From the NCBI GenBank assembly GCA_023475455.1, contig JAMCVR010000101.1:1-10084 (forward strand): a DNA stretch of 10,084 nt, in the 5' to 3' direction. The stretch comes from Thermoplasmatota archaeon (GTDB lineage: Bacteria; Pseudomonadota; Gammaproteobacteria; Burkholderiales; Thiobacillaceae). The notes under the pieces were generated by a model that ran no database searches, was not told the origin of the DNA, and saw only the letters and a list, made by a program, of their open reading frames with translations. This document shows, in pieces, positions 1-5,681 of this stretch (its first letter is position 1; every line of letters begins with the position of its first letter). Both the position numbers and the translations under genes were made by a program.

Positions 1-872
1 ACGCGGAGGGTGGCGTCGAGCCCACGCTTGTCGACGAGCTTGAGGATGTGGAAGCCGTTGCTGCTTTTCAGGAGCGGACTGACCTGGCCCGGCTGCAGCG
101 GCTTCAGCGCATCGGCGAACAGCGCCGGCATCTTGCCGCTGGCGCGCCAGCCGAAAGCGCCGCCCTGCAGCGCGTTGGGGGCGTCGGAATAACTGGCCGA
201 CAGCTGGGCGAAATCGGCGCCCGCGGCCAGCTGGGCGAGGATGTCCTCGGCACGCGCGCGGCGCGCCTGGATCTGCTCGGGCGAGGCGTTTTCCGGCACG
301 GTGACGAGGATGTGGGCGAAGTTGTATTCGGTCTCCGCGCCCTGCTGCGCCTGCGTTTGCAGATAGCCCTCGATTTCGGCATCGCTGACCGAAATACGGT
401 TGTCGACGTCGCGCTCGCGGGCGCGCGCAATGAGGATTTCATTGCGGATGGTGGTGCGCATGCCGTCGAGGCTTTGGCCTTCCCGCTCCAGTGCTGCCGC
501 AAGGCCGGCCAGGTCGAGCTTGTTCTGCGCGGCGATGCGCTGCAGCGCGCGCTCGACCTGGGTCGGGTCGACGCGAATTCCGGTGTCGCGGGCGTGCTGC
601 TGCAGGGCCAGCTCGGTGACCATGCGTTCGAGCAGCTGTTTCTCCAGCACCTCGCGCGGCGGCAGCGGGGTGTTCTGCCGCGACAGGTTCTTCACGACTT
701 CGTCATAACGCCGGGCAAGCTCCTGGCGGGTGATGATTTCGTCGTTGACGACGGCAACGATGTGGTCGAGCGGTTGCACGGCCGCATGGGCCGGCAAAAC
801 GGTCGATGCGGCAATCAGCAGCGCCAGCAACCAGCGAGGGCGGCGCCATTCAGGGCGTTTGAAGAATGTCAT
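1..872 (-). CDS. surA: SurA, periplasmic chaperone / peptidyl-prolyl isomerase (3' end missing)
   Basis: SurA binds unfolded outer-membrane proteins in the periplasm and hands them to the BAM complex. 290 residues are visible; the gene continues past the left edge. Residues 1-30 form a signal peptide: a basic start (MTFFKRPEWRRPRW), a hydrophobic core, and cleavage near AHA. After it comes the SurA N-terminal domain, beginning LDHIVAVVNDEIITRQEL (about 35-52). The first parvulin domain spans about 183-281, with NFAHILV, the FAQLSASYSDAPNALQGGAFGW region and SSNGFHILKLVD. E. coli SurA has about 428 residues, so the second parvulin domain and C-terminal helix lie outside. The ATG (872-870) overlaps the lptD stop by 23 bp, so it is co-transcribed with lptD and probably translationally coupled. 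Only a weak AGG lies upstream of the start. The family call is secure. Confidence 0.95.
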   Translation of the reverse strand, partial: MTFFKRPEWRRPRWLLALLIAASTVLPAHAAVQPLDHIVAVVNDEIITRQELARRYDEVVKNLSRQNTPLPPREVLEKQLLERMVTELALQQHARDTGIRVDPTQVERALQRIAAQNKLDLAGLAAALEREGQSLDGMRTTIRNEILIARARERDVDNRISVSDAEIEGYLQTQAQQGAETEYNFAHILVTVPENASPEQIQARRARAEDILAQLAAGADFAQLSASYSDAPNALQGGAFGWRASGKMPALFADALKPLQPGQVSPLLKSSNGFHILKLVDKRGLDATLR

Positions 873-3093
873 GGCTAGGCCTGTATCCGGGAACACTTTG
901 TTTCAACACGTCGAGCGGGTTGGCGCCCAGGCGCCCCATGCCGTTCAACTCGAGCTGGAAGAACAGCGCATCGGTCGACTGGTCCACCTTGGTGGCCAGG
1001 CGCTGGAACACTGCGCGCACCGCCCAGCAACCGCCATTGTATTCAACCCCCGCCAGGCCTTCGACCAGTTTGTCGTCCTGGAACGAATAGTTGTAGCGGA
1101 ACATGCCGTACCAGCGATCGCCCAGCGGCCATTGCCCCGACAAATCGATCTGCTCGGTGGTTTGGTCAATGAAGCGGTAGTTGAAGTTCAACGCGCGGCC
1201 GGGCCCGGGACGGTAGGAGGCGCCCAGGTTCTGGCGGATGGTGGTGCCGTTCTGGGTGTCGAACTGCCACGCGGTGTCGATGCGCCAGTCGCGCGTGATC
1301 TGCCCGCTGACGGCGGCGAGCAGGTCGGTGGCATTGCTCGTGCGTGGCGCCACGCCGGGCAGGGTGACCTGCTGCGCGCTGAAGTAATAGCGTTGGCCGA
1401 GAGTGAGCTGCAGGCGTTCCAGTCCGCTGTCCGCCTCGACGAAGCGGCTGGTGACGGCGAGCGTCATCTGGTTGGCGTCGTTGATGCGGTCGCCGCCGAT
1501 GAACTGGTTTTCGGTGAACATCTGCGCGTAGCTGAAGTCCAGCGGCGAGGTGTCGAACACCGGGATCGCGTCCTGGTCGCGGAACGGCGCGAGCACATAA
1601 TAGGCGCGCGGCTCCAGCGTCTGTTCGTAATCCTGGCCCGCGAAGCGGAACGGGCGGTCGAAGGTGACGCCGCTGTCGAGGCTGAAGATCGGCAGGTTGC
1701 GCGTGATGCGCTGTTCGGGGACGCTGTCGTCCAGCGCGTAATAGCTGCTGTGCCAGCCGAGCTGCGGGGTGAGGAAGCCGAACGAATTGGCGAGCGGCAG
1801 GCGCAGCGTGGGATAGGCCAGCACCCGGGTGCCTTCGGTCCTGGTGGGATGGGCAAAGCGGGTGGCTTCGCTGTCCAGCTTGAATTCCAGGCCGTTGCCC
1901 AGGGTCTTCGTCATGCCCAGGCGGGCGTGCGGCAGCCGCGCGTACGGCTCGACAATGGGGGCGGCGGTGGAGTCCTGCAAGGTCTGGAAGCTTTGCGCGC
2001 GCAGCTCGGCGCTCCAGTTGGCGCGCTGCGTGGTCACCCATGCCTCGCGGTTGAGGTGGCTGAGCGATGTGACGGAAATCAGGTTGGAGAGGTCGCGGAA
2101 ATAATCGTCGTCGGACACGCGGTTGAACTGCATGCCGGCCTGGGTGTTCGCGTTCACGCGGTAGGTGTTGTTGAGCGCGACGCTCCAGCGCGAGCGGCCG
2201 GCTTCGTTGTCGTTGGGCAGGTATTCGAGACGGTTCTCGCCGCGGGCGTCGTCCAGCAGATAGCGGAATTCTCCGCCCAGCTGAACGCCGCGCTTGGACA
2301 GCAGGCGCGGGTACAGCGTGGCGTCGTAATTGGGCGCGAGATTGAGGTAGTAGGGCACCAGGATGTCGAGGCCGCTGCGCTCGGTGGTGCCGATGGTGGG
2401 TGCCAGCACGCCGGTCTTGCGTTCGTTGTTGAGTGAAAAGTCCATCCACGGCGCATACAGGATGGGCACGCCGAGGAAATTCAGCGAGGCGTTGCGCGCA
2501 GTGCCGACATTGCGGGTCTTGTCGATGTCGAGGTCGGCCACCTTGAGGAACCAGTCGTCGTTGTCGACCGGGCAGGTGGTGTAGGTGGCGTCCTGAAGCT
2601 TGAAACGGTTTTCGTCGATGAAGTCGATGCGTTCGGCGTCTCCGCGCCCTGGCTGCGCCGTAAAACGGTACACCGGCCGGGTGAGCTCGCCGCTGTAGTC
2701 GTCGAGATCGAGTTTGAGCGAATCGCCGCTCACCAGCAGCGCGGGCTGTTCCAGCCGCACCTGGCCGCGCGCCTCGACGGAATTGAGGGTGGTGTCGTAG
2801 CGCAGCCAGTTGGCGAAGAAGTTCTGCCCGGCCTGGCGGGCTTCCACGTTGCCGCTGGCTTCGATGACGTTGGGTGCCGTCGACTCGATGCGGTCGGCGG
2901 TCAGGAACAGCGGCCCTTCCTTGCCCGCCACGGCCGACCCGCCCAGCTCGACGTCCTTTTTCAGCGCGAGCCCGTCCGCGCCGGCGGAACGGACGGCCAG
3001 CAACAACATGACGAGCGCAAAGCCGGGCAAGGTGGACAAGCGATGTAAAATCCGGGCCAAGGTTATTTGGAACAGCGTTATTCGGAGCAGCAT
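850..3093 (-). CDS. lptD: LPS-assembly protein LptD (OstA/Imp)
   Basis: LptD is the outer-membrane beta-barrel that, with LptE, places lipopolysaccharide in the outer leaflet. The product has 747 residues with the start used here, close to E. coli (784). Residues 1-39 look like a long signal peptide (hydrophobic core FALVMLLLAV, cleavage near SAGA/D). Next is the OstA/LptA-like jellyroll (about 48-180, with LTADRIESTAPNVIEASGNVEA), then a long aromatic-rich barrel domain ending YNGGCWAVRAVFQR. The only cysteines are C174 (TTCPVD) and C689 (GGCW), enough for one interdomain disulfide where E. coli has four cysteines and two. The frame is open upstream to 3162, but that extension would run into amgK and has no signal character, so ATG 3093 is preferred. 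No clear ribosome binding site precedes it; internal Met29 would leave a very short signal peptide. Confidence 0.95.
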   Translation of the reverse strand: MLLRITLFQITLARILHRLSTLPGFALVMLLLAVRSAGADGLALKKDVELGGSAVAGKEGPLFLTADRIESTAPNVIEASGNVEARQAGQNFFANWLRYDTTLNSVEARGQVRLEQPALLVSGDSLKLDLDDYSGELTRPVYRFTAQPGRGDAERIDFIDENRFKLQDATYTTCPVDNDDWFLKVADLDIDKTRNVGTARNASLNFLGVPILYAPWMDFSLNNERKTGVLAPTIGTTERSGLDILVPYYLNLAPNYDATLYPRLLSKRGVQLGGEFRYLLDDARGENRLEYLPNDNEAGRSRWSVALNNTYRVNANTQAGMQFNRVSDDDYFRDLSNLISVTSLSHLNREAWVTTQRANWSAELRAQSFQTLQDSTAAPIVEPYARLPHARLGMTKTLGNGLEFKLDSEATRFAHPTRTEGTRVLAYPTLRLPLANSFGFLTPQLGWHSSYYALDDSVPEQRITRNLPIFSLDSGVTFDRPFRFAGQDYEQTLEPRAYYVLAPFRDQDAIPVFDTSPLDFSYAQMFTENQFIGGDRINDANQMTLAVTSRFVEADSGLERLQLTLGQRYYFSAQQVTLPGVAPRTSNATDLLAAVSGQITRDWRIDTAWQFDTQNGTTIRQNLGASYRPGPGRALNFNYRFIDQTTEQIDLSGQWPLGDRWYGMFRYNYSFQDDKLVEGLAGVEYNGGCWAVRAVFQRLATKVDQSTDALFFQLELNGMGRLGANPLDVLKQSVPGYRPSHDILQTP

Positions 3094-3120
3094 GGCAGTG
3101 GAACGTTTGCAAGCATTACA
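3044..3120. promoter_or_regulatory. Putative divergent promoters for amgK and lptD, inside each other's coding sequence
   Basis: Because the two start codons overlap, each gene's promoter must lie within the other's 5' coding region. On the plus strand TGTAAAAT (3044-3051) contains a TAAAAT hexamer that could be the amgK -10 box, giving a leader of roughly 34 nt. On the minus strand TGTAAT (3120-3115) could be the lptD -10 box. Neither has a convincing -35 at normal spacing, so both are tentative. The position is inferred mainly from gene layout. Confidence 0.25.
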
Positions 3121-4105
3121 GGGCTGGGCCGCGCGACGGCTGGGGGGCGATTCGCTCGACATCGCCCCGGCGTCGGCGGACGCCAGCTTTCGCCGTTATT
3201 TTCGCGTCACTGCCAAAGGCCGCGATTATATCGTGATGGACGCGCCGCCGGCGCACGAGGATTGCCGCCCCTTCATCGCCGTCGCCCGGCTGTTCGGCGC
3301 CGCCGGCGTGCACGTGCCGCAGGTGCTGGCGCAGGACCTGGAGCAGGGCTTCCTGCTGCTGACCGATCTGGGCAATACCACCTACCTGTCGGCGCTCAAC
3401 GAAGCCGCACTCGATCAAGGCGCGGCGCGCGAGCTCTATCTGGCGTCGAACGACGCGCTGATCCGCATCCAGCAGGCGAGCCGCCCCGGCGTGCTGCCGG
3501 ACTACGACCGCGCGCTGCTCACCCGCGAACTGATGCTGTTCCCCGACTGGTACGTCTCGAAGCACCTCGGCGTCGCCATGAAGGACGAGCAGAAAGCCAT
3601 CCTCGACGCCGTGTTCTGGCGCATCCTCGCCAACAACCTGGCGCAGCCGCAGGTCTACGTGCACCGCGACTGGCATTCGCGCAACCTGATGGTGAGCGAC
3701 CCCAACCCCGGCATCCTCGACTTCCAGGACGCGGTCTACGGCCCCATCACCTACGACCTCGCCTCGATCTACCGCGACGCCTACATCCGGTGGGATGAGG
3801 AGCAGCAGCTCGACTGGGTGATCCGCTACTGGGAAAAGGCGCGCGCCGCCCGCCTGCCGGTGCGCGAGGACTTCGCCGAATTCTGGCGCGACTTCGAATG
3901 GATGGGCGCGCAGCGCCAGATCAAGGTGCTCGGCATCTTTGCGCGGCTGTACCACCGCGACGGCAAGGACGGGTATCTCAAGGACATGCCGCGGGTGATG
4001 CACTACCTGCGCCGCGTGTGCGAGCGCTACGACGAGCTGAAGCCGCTGCTGTTTTTGCTGGATGGGCTGCAGGATCGGGCGCCGCAGGCGGGGTATACGT
4101 TTTGA
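3092..4105 (+). CDS. amgK: AmgK, anomeric MurNAc/GlcNAc kinase
   Basis: AmgK phosphorylates N-acetylmuramate (and GlcNAc) at the anomeric carbon, the first step of the AmgK-MurU recycling route that returns MurNAc to UDP-MurNAc without de novo synthesis; in Pseudomonas this route underlies intrinsic fosfomycin resistance. The 337-residue cytoplasmic protein has the aminoglycoside-phosphotransferase/choline-kinase fold. N-lobe residues 27-60 include ASFRRYFRV and DYIVMDAPP. The Brenner motif is HRDWHSRN (191-198) with catalytic D193, and the metal-binding segment is DFQD (210-213). ATG 3092 is chosen because homologous sequence begins there (MAVERLQALQGWAARRL); a GGAG (3084-3087) sits 4 nt upstream. 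The frame is open further upstream, but only as the antisense of lptD. Its partner murU lies about 0.8 kb downstream, separated by a toxin-antitoxin pair. The C-terminal codons (QAGYTF) recur as DNA in front of murU. Confidence 0.92.
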   Translation: MAVERLQALQGWAARRLGGDSLDIAPASADASFRRYFRVTAKGRDYIVMDAPPAHEDCRPFIAVARLFGAAGVHVPQVLAQDLEQGFLLLTDLGNTTYLSALNEAALDQGAARELYLASNDALIRIQQASRPGVLPDYDRALLTRELMLFPDWYVSKHLGVAMKDEQKAILDAVFWRILANNLAQPQVYVHRDWHSRNLMVSDPNPGILDFQDAVYGPITYDLASIYRDAYIRWDEEQQLDWVIRYWEKARAARLPVREDFAEFWRDFEWMGAQRQIKVLGIFARLYHRDGKDGYLKDMPRVMHYLRRVCERYDELKPLLFLLDGLQDRAPQAGYTF

Positions 4106-4128
4106 GTCAGTGGAGAGCGACGAGCGGG
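4084..4128 (+). repeat. Direct repeat flanking the toxin-antitoxin cassette, left copy
   Basis: This copy spans the last codons and stop of amgK plus the following bases. It matches 4883-4931: GCAGG, one mismatch, then GGGGTATACGTTT, a variable middle of 7 versus 9 nt, an identical GTGGAGAGCG, and then ACGA with a similar tail. It looks like half of an ancestral amgK-murU junction duplicated around the inserted gene pair. Confidence 0.8.
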
Positions 4129-4147
4129 TAGGGTGGGCAGCCCACGC
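4126..4147. repeat. Short palindrome in the amgK-toxin gap, possible dispersed repeat remnant
   Basis: GTGGGCAGCCCAC (4133-4145) is an inverted repeat with 6-bp arms and a single central base, preceded by GGTAGG and followed by GCGG. It resembles the GTAGGGTGGGC...GCCCACGC intergenic repeats I associate from memory with many proteobacterial genomes; this has not been checked. No T-tract follows, so it is a poor intrinsic terminator. The rest of the 133-bp gap holds no other gene. Confidence 0.4.
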
Positions 4148-4202
4148 GGTTGCAGCTGGCTACCCCAGCGGCCGACACAAGGTTGTTTATCACAAGATCG
4201 GC

Positions 4203-4236
4203 TTGCAATTATCACTTAATGTTATATATCATTAAG
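4203..4236 (+). promoter_or_regulatory. Putative promoter and operator of the toxin-antitoxin operon
   Basis: This is an AT-rich island in GC-rich surroundings. CTTAATG (4215-4221) and CATTAAG (4230-4236) form a perfect 7-bp inverted repeat with an 8-bp spacer (TTATATAT), ending 2 bp before the toxin ATG. TTGCAA (4203-4208) and TATATC (4225-4230) could be the -35 and -10 boxes at 16-bp spacing, with the -10 inside the inverted repeat; an alternative is TTGTTT (4183-4188) with AATTAT (4207-4212). This arrangement fits autorepression by the downstream XRE-domain antitoxin. With the first pair, transcription would start almost at the ATG. Confidence 0.55.
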
Positions 4237-4238
4237 CC

Positions 4239-4493
4239 ATGTACACGCTCGAATACAGCAAGCAGGCAGTGCGGGCGTTAACACGGATGCCCGCGACCAC
4301 AGCGACCACCATCCGGATCAAGTTGCAGGAACCGGCACAAGACCCACTGGCTGCGCGCAACGTGAAGAAACTGACCGGGCAGCCAGGCTATCGGCTGCGG
4401 GTGGGCGACTGGCGGGTGTTGTATTTACTGGATAACGGTAGATTGATTGCTTACGTGGCCGAAATCGGCGCGCGCGGAGGAGTTTACAAATGA
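4239..4493 (+). CDS. RelE/ParE-superfamily toxin
   Basis: This is an 84-residue toxin of a type II toxin-antitoxin pair. RelE members are ribosome-dependent mRNA endonucleases and ParE members poison gyrase; the sequence alone does not settle which applies, but the pattern is closest to the RelE group. Visible family features are the opening YTLEYSKQAVRALTRMP, a helical stretch, the basic VKKLTGQPGYRLRVGDWRVLY core (about 43-63, with several arginines) and the terminal beta-strand ending IGARGGVYK, where many relatives have a His after IG. The start is ATG 4239; no Shine-Dalgarno sequence precedes it, so translation may be weak or leaderless. Its stop overlaps the antitoxin start as ATGA (4490-4493). 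Toxin-first order resembles higBA rather than classic relBE. Full length, with no sign of decay. Confidence 0.88.
   Translation: MYTLEYSKQAVRALTRMPATTATTIRIKLQEPAQDPLAARNVKKLTGQPGYRLRVGDWRVLYLLDNGRLIAYVAEIGARGGVYK
4476..4482 (+). promoter_or_regulatory. Strong ribosome binding site of the antitoxin gene
   Basis: GGAGGAG lies 7 nt before the antitoxin ATG at 4490, inside the toxin coding sequence. It contrasts with the toxin, which has no such site, and would favour excess antitoxin from the shared transcript. Confidence 0.7.
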
Positions 4494-4876
4494 ACGTGCA
4501 GATGATCGTCAAGAACGGCAAACCGGAATATGTGGTGCTGCCTTGGGATGAATATCAGACCATGCTGGAAGCGCTGGAAGATCGCGCCGACGCTGTGGCG
4601 CTGACGGGTTTTGCCGAGCGGCTGGCGCTTGGCGAAGAGGAGACCCTTCCCGCAGCGATGGTAGATCGCCTGCTTGGTGGTGAATCCCCCGTGCGGGTTT
4701 GGCGCGAACATCGCGGGCTCACGCAGGCGCAGCTTGGCGAGGCTGCAGGCGTGGCGCAAAGCATGGTGGCGATGATCGAGCGCGGCGATCGGCGTGGGAC
4801 GGTGGATACGCTGGCGTCCATCGCGCGCGCGCTCAAGGTTGATCTTGACGATTTGACGCAGAGCGAAGCCGGTTAA
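4490..4876 (+). CDS. Antitoxin with Phd/YefM-like N-terminus and XRE helix-turn-helix C-terminus
   Basis: A 128-residue antitoxin, expected to neutralise the adjacent RelE-type toxin and repress the operon. Residues 1-35 (MNVQMIVKNGKPEYVVLPWD, then EYQTMLEALEDRADA) resemble the start of Phd/YefM antitoxins. Residues 40-65 form a linker. Residues 68-122 are a Cro/C1-type helix-turn-helix, with LTQAQLGEAAGVAQSMVAMI (77-96) as the DNA-binding core, then a supporting helix TLASIARALKVDLDDL. The start is fixed by the ATGA overlap with the toxin and the GGAGGAG upstream. The likely operator is the inverted repeat before the toxin. Which part binds the toxin cannot be read from sequence; by analogy the N-terminal part is a candidate. 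The gene ends 6 bp before the right flanking repeat. Confidence 0.88.
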   Translation: MNVQMIVKNGKPEYVVLPWDEYQTMLEALEDRADAVALTGFAERLALGEEETLPAAMVDRLLGGESPVRVWREHRGLTQAQLGEAAGVAQSMVAMIERGDRRGTVDTLASIARALKVDLDDLTQSEAG

Positions 4877-4882
4877 GCGTTT

Positions 4883-4931
4883 GCAGGTGGGGTATACGTT
4901 TGGGCAAAGAGTGGAGAGCGTGACGAACAGG
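4883..4931 (+). repeat. Direct repeat flanking the toxin-antitoxin cassette, right copy
   Basis: Partner of 4084-4128. It contains GCAGG, one mismatch, GGGGTATACGTTT, a variable middle, and GTGGAGAGCGTGACGA. The left part would encode the same QxGYTF as the amgK C-terminus, here with no stop codon and in frame with murU. The right part is the murU leader and possible start. It appears to be the murU side of the original amgK-murU junction. Confidence 0.8.
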
Positions 4932-5681
4932 ACGACTGCGATGATTCTGGCGGCGGGGCGGGGTGAGCGCATGCGCCCGCTCACCGACCGCACGCCGAAG
5001 CCCTTGCTGGTTGTCGGCGGCAAGCCGCTCATCGTCTGGCATATCGAGCGCCTGCGCGCGGCGGGCTTCACGCATATCGTCATCAACCACGCGCACCTCG
5101 GGCAGCAGATCGAAGCGGCGCTGGGCAGCGGCGCCGAACTCGGCGTGTCGATCGAGTATTCGCGCGAGGCCAGCGCGCTGGAAACCGCGGGCGGCATTGC
5201 CACCGCGTTGCCGCTGATCGATGCCGAGGTCTTTCCCGTGGTGAATGGCGATATCTACAGCGAATTCGATTTCAGCCGGTTGGCCGAGCCGATGGCGCGG
5301 CTCGCCGCCGGGCAGGATCAGGCACATCTGGTGCTGATCGATAACCCGCCGCACCATCCGAAGGGTGATTTCGTGCTCGACGGCAGCCGGGTGACCAACG
5401 CCGACATTCCCCTCACGCCTTACGTCCTTGGCACCGCTGGTGCCAAGGACGGTATCCCTTGCGGACACCCCTCACGCCTCACCTTCTCCGGCATCGGCGT
5501 CTACCACCGCGCGATGTTCGCCCACACCCCGCCGGGCGAAAAAGCCCCGCTCGCGCCGCTGTTGCGGCTGGCGATCGACGCCGGACGCGCGAGCGGCGAA
5601 CATTTCGGCGGCCGCTGGGTCGATGTGGGGACGCCCGAACGTTTGCAACAACTCGACGAAAGTCTGCGCACCCATGTTTGA
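4920..5681 (+). CDS. murU: MurU, N-acetylmuramate alpha-1-phosphate uridylyltransferase
   Basis: MurU converts MurNAc-1-phosphate and UTP to UDP-MurNAc, the step after AmgK in cell-wall sugar recycling (cytoplasmic). The 253-residue product has the nucleotidyltransferase signature MILAAGRGERMRPLTD then RTPKPLL (residues 8-30, K27), the metal-site segment NGDIYSEFDF (D111) and the C-terminal WVDVGTPERL (D235). Three starts are possible: TTG 4881, which would translate the amgK-derived repeat and is rejected; GTG 4920, giving MTNRTTAMILAAG and used here because relatives carry one or more residues before AMILAAG; and ATG 4941, with AGGA 8 nt upstream. Residues about 167-188 are an extra segment absent from the Pseudomonas putida enzyme as I recall it (223 residues); it is encoded by a palindromic element and sits in a loop before the LTFSGIG strand. 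The stop overlaps pepP by 8 bp. Confidence 0.92.
   Translation: MTNRTTAMILAAGRGERMRPLTDRTPKPLLVVGGKPLIVWHIERLRAAGFTHIVINHAHLGQQIEAALGSGAELGVSIEYSREASALETAGGIATALPLIDAEVFPVVNGDIYSEFDFSRLAEPMARLAAGQDQAHLVLIDNPPHHPKGDFVLDGSRVTNADIPLTPYVLGTAGAKDGIPCGHPSRLTFSGIGVYHRAMFAHTPPGEKAPLAPLLRLAIDAGRASGEHFGGRWVDVGTPERLQQLDESLRTHV
5412..5483 (+). repeat. Palindromic repeat element inserted in frame in murU
   Basis: CGTCCTTGGCACC (5423-5435) and GGTGCCAAGGACG (5439-5451) are perfect 13-bp inverted arms around GCT. A second, weaker hairpin follows (GTATCC 5452-5457 with GGACAC 5463-5468, one mismatch). CTCAC occurs at both edges (5412-5416 and 5478-5482), offset 66 bp, and a longer perfect direct repeat CCCCTCACGCCT lies at 5409-5420 and 5468-5479, offset 59 bp. 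Removing 66 bp rejoins the reading frame as DIPLTFSGIG, a normal MurU sequence. The structure resembles the REP-like dispersed palindromes of bacterial genomes. Confidence 0.75.

Noticed and set aside
48..2436. Long plus-strand open frames opposite surA and lptD
   Set aside because: They are antisense shadows in GC-rich DNA. Their translations are low-complexity and match no family, while the minus strand encodes clear SurA and LptD.
3094..3162. Upstream extension of lptD with a start at 3162
   Set aside because: It would add 23 residues ahead of a recognisable signal peptide and overlap the amgK coding region; the sequence is not signal-like.
4881..4919. TTG 4881 as the murU start
   Set aside because: The added residues (QVGYTFGQRVES) are translation of the duplicated amgK tail, not of a MurU N-terminus.
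5423..5451. The murU 13-bp hairpin as a transcription terminator
   Set aside because: It is inside the coding sequence, has no T-tract after it, and the reading frame runs straight through.
5428..5673. Upstream extension of pepP into murU
   Set aside because: The extra translation starts inside the palindromic element and is an out-of-frame reading of murU; PepP homology starts at ATG 5674.
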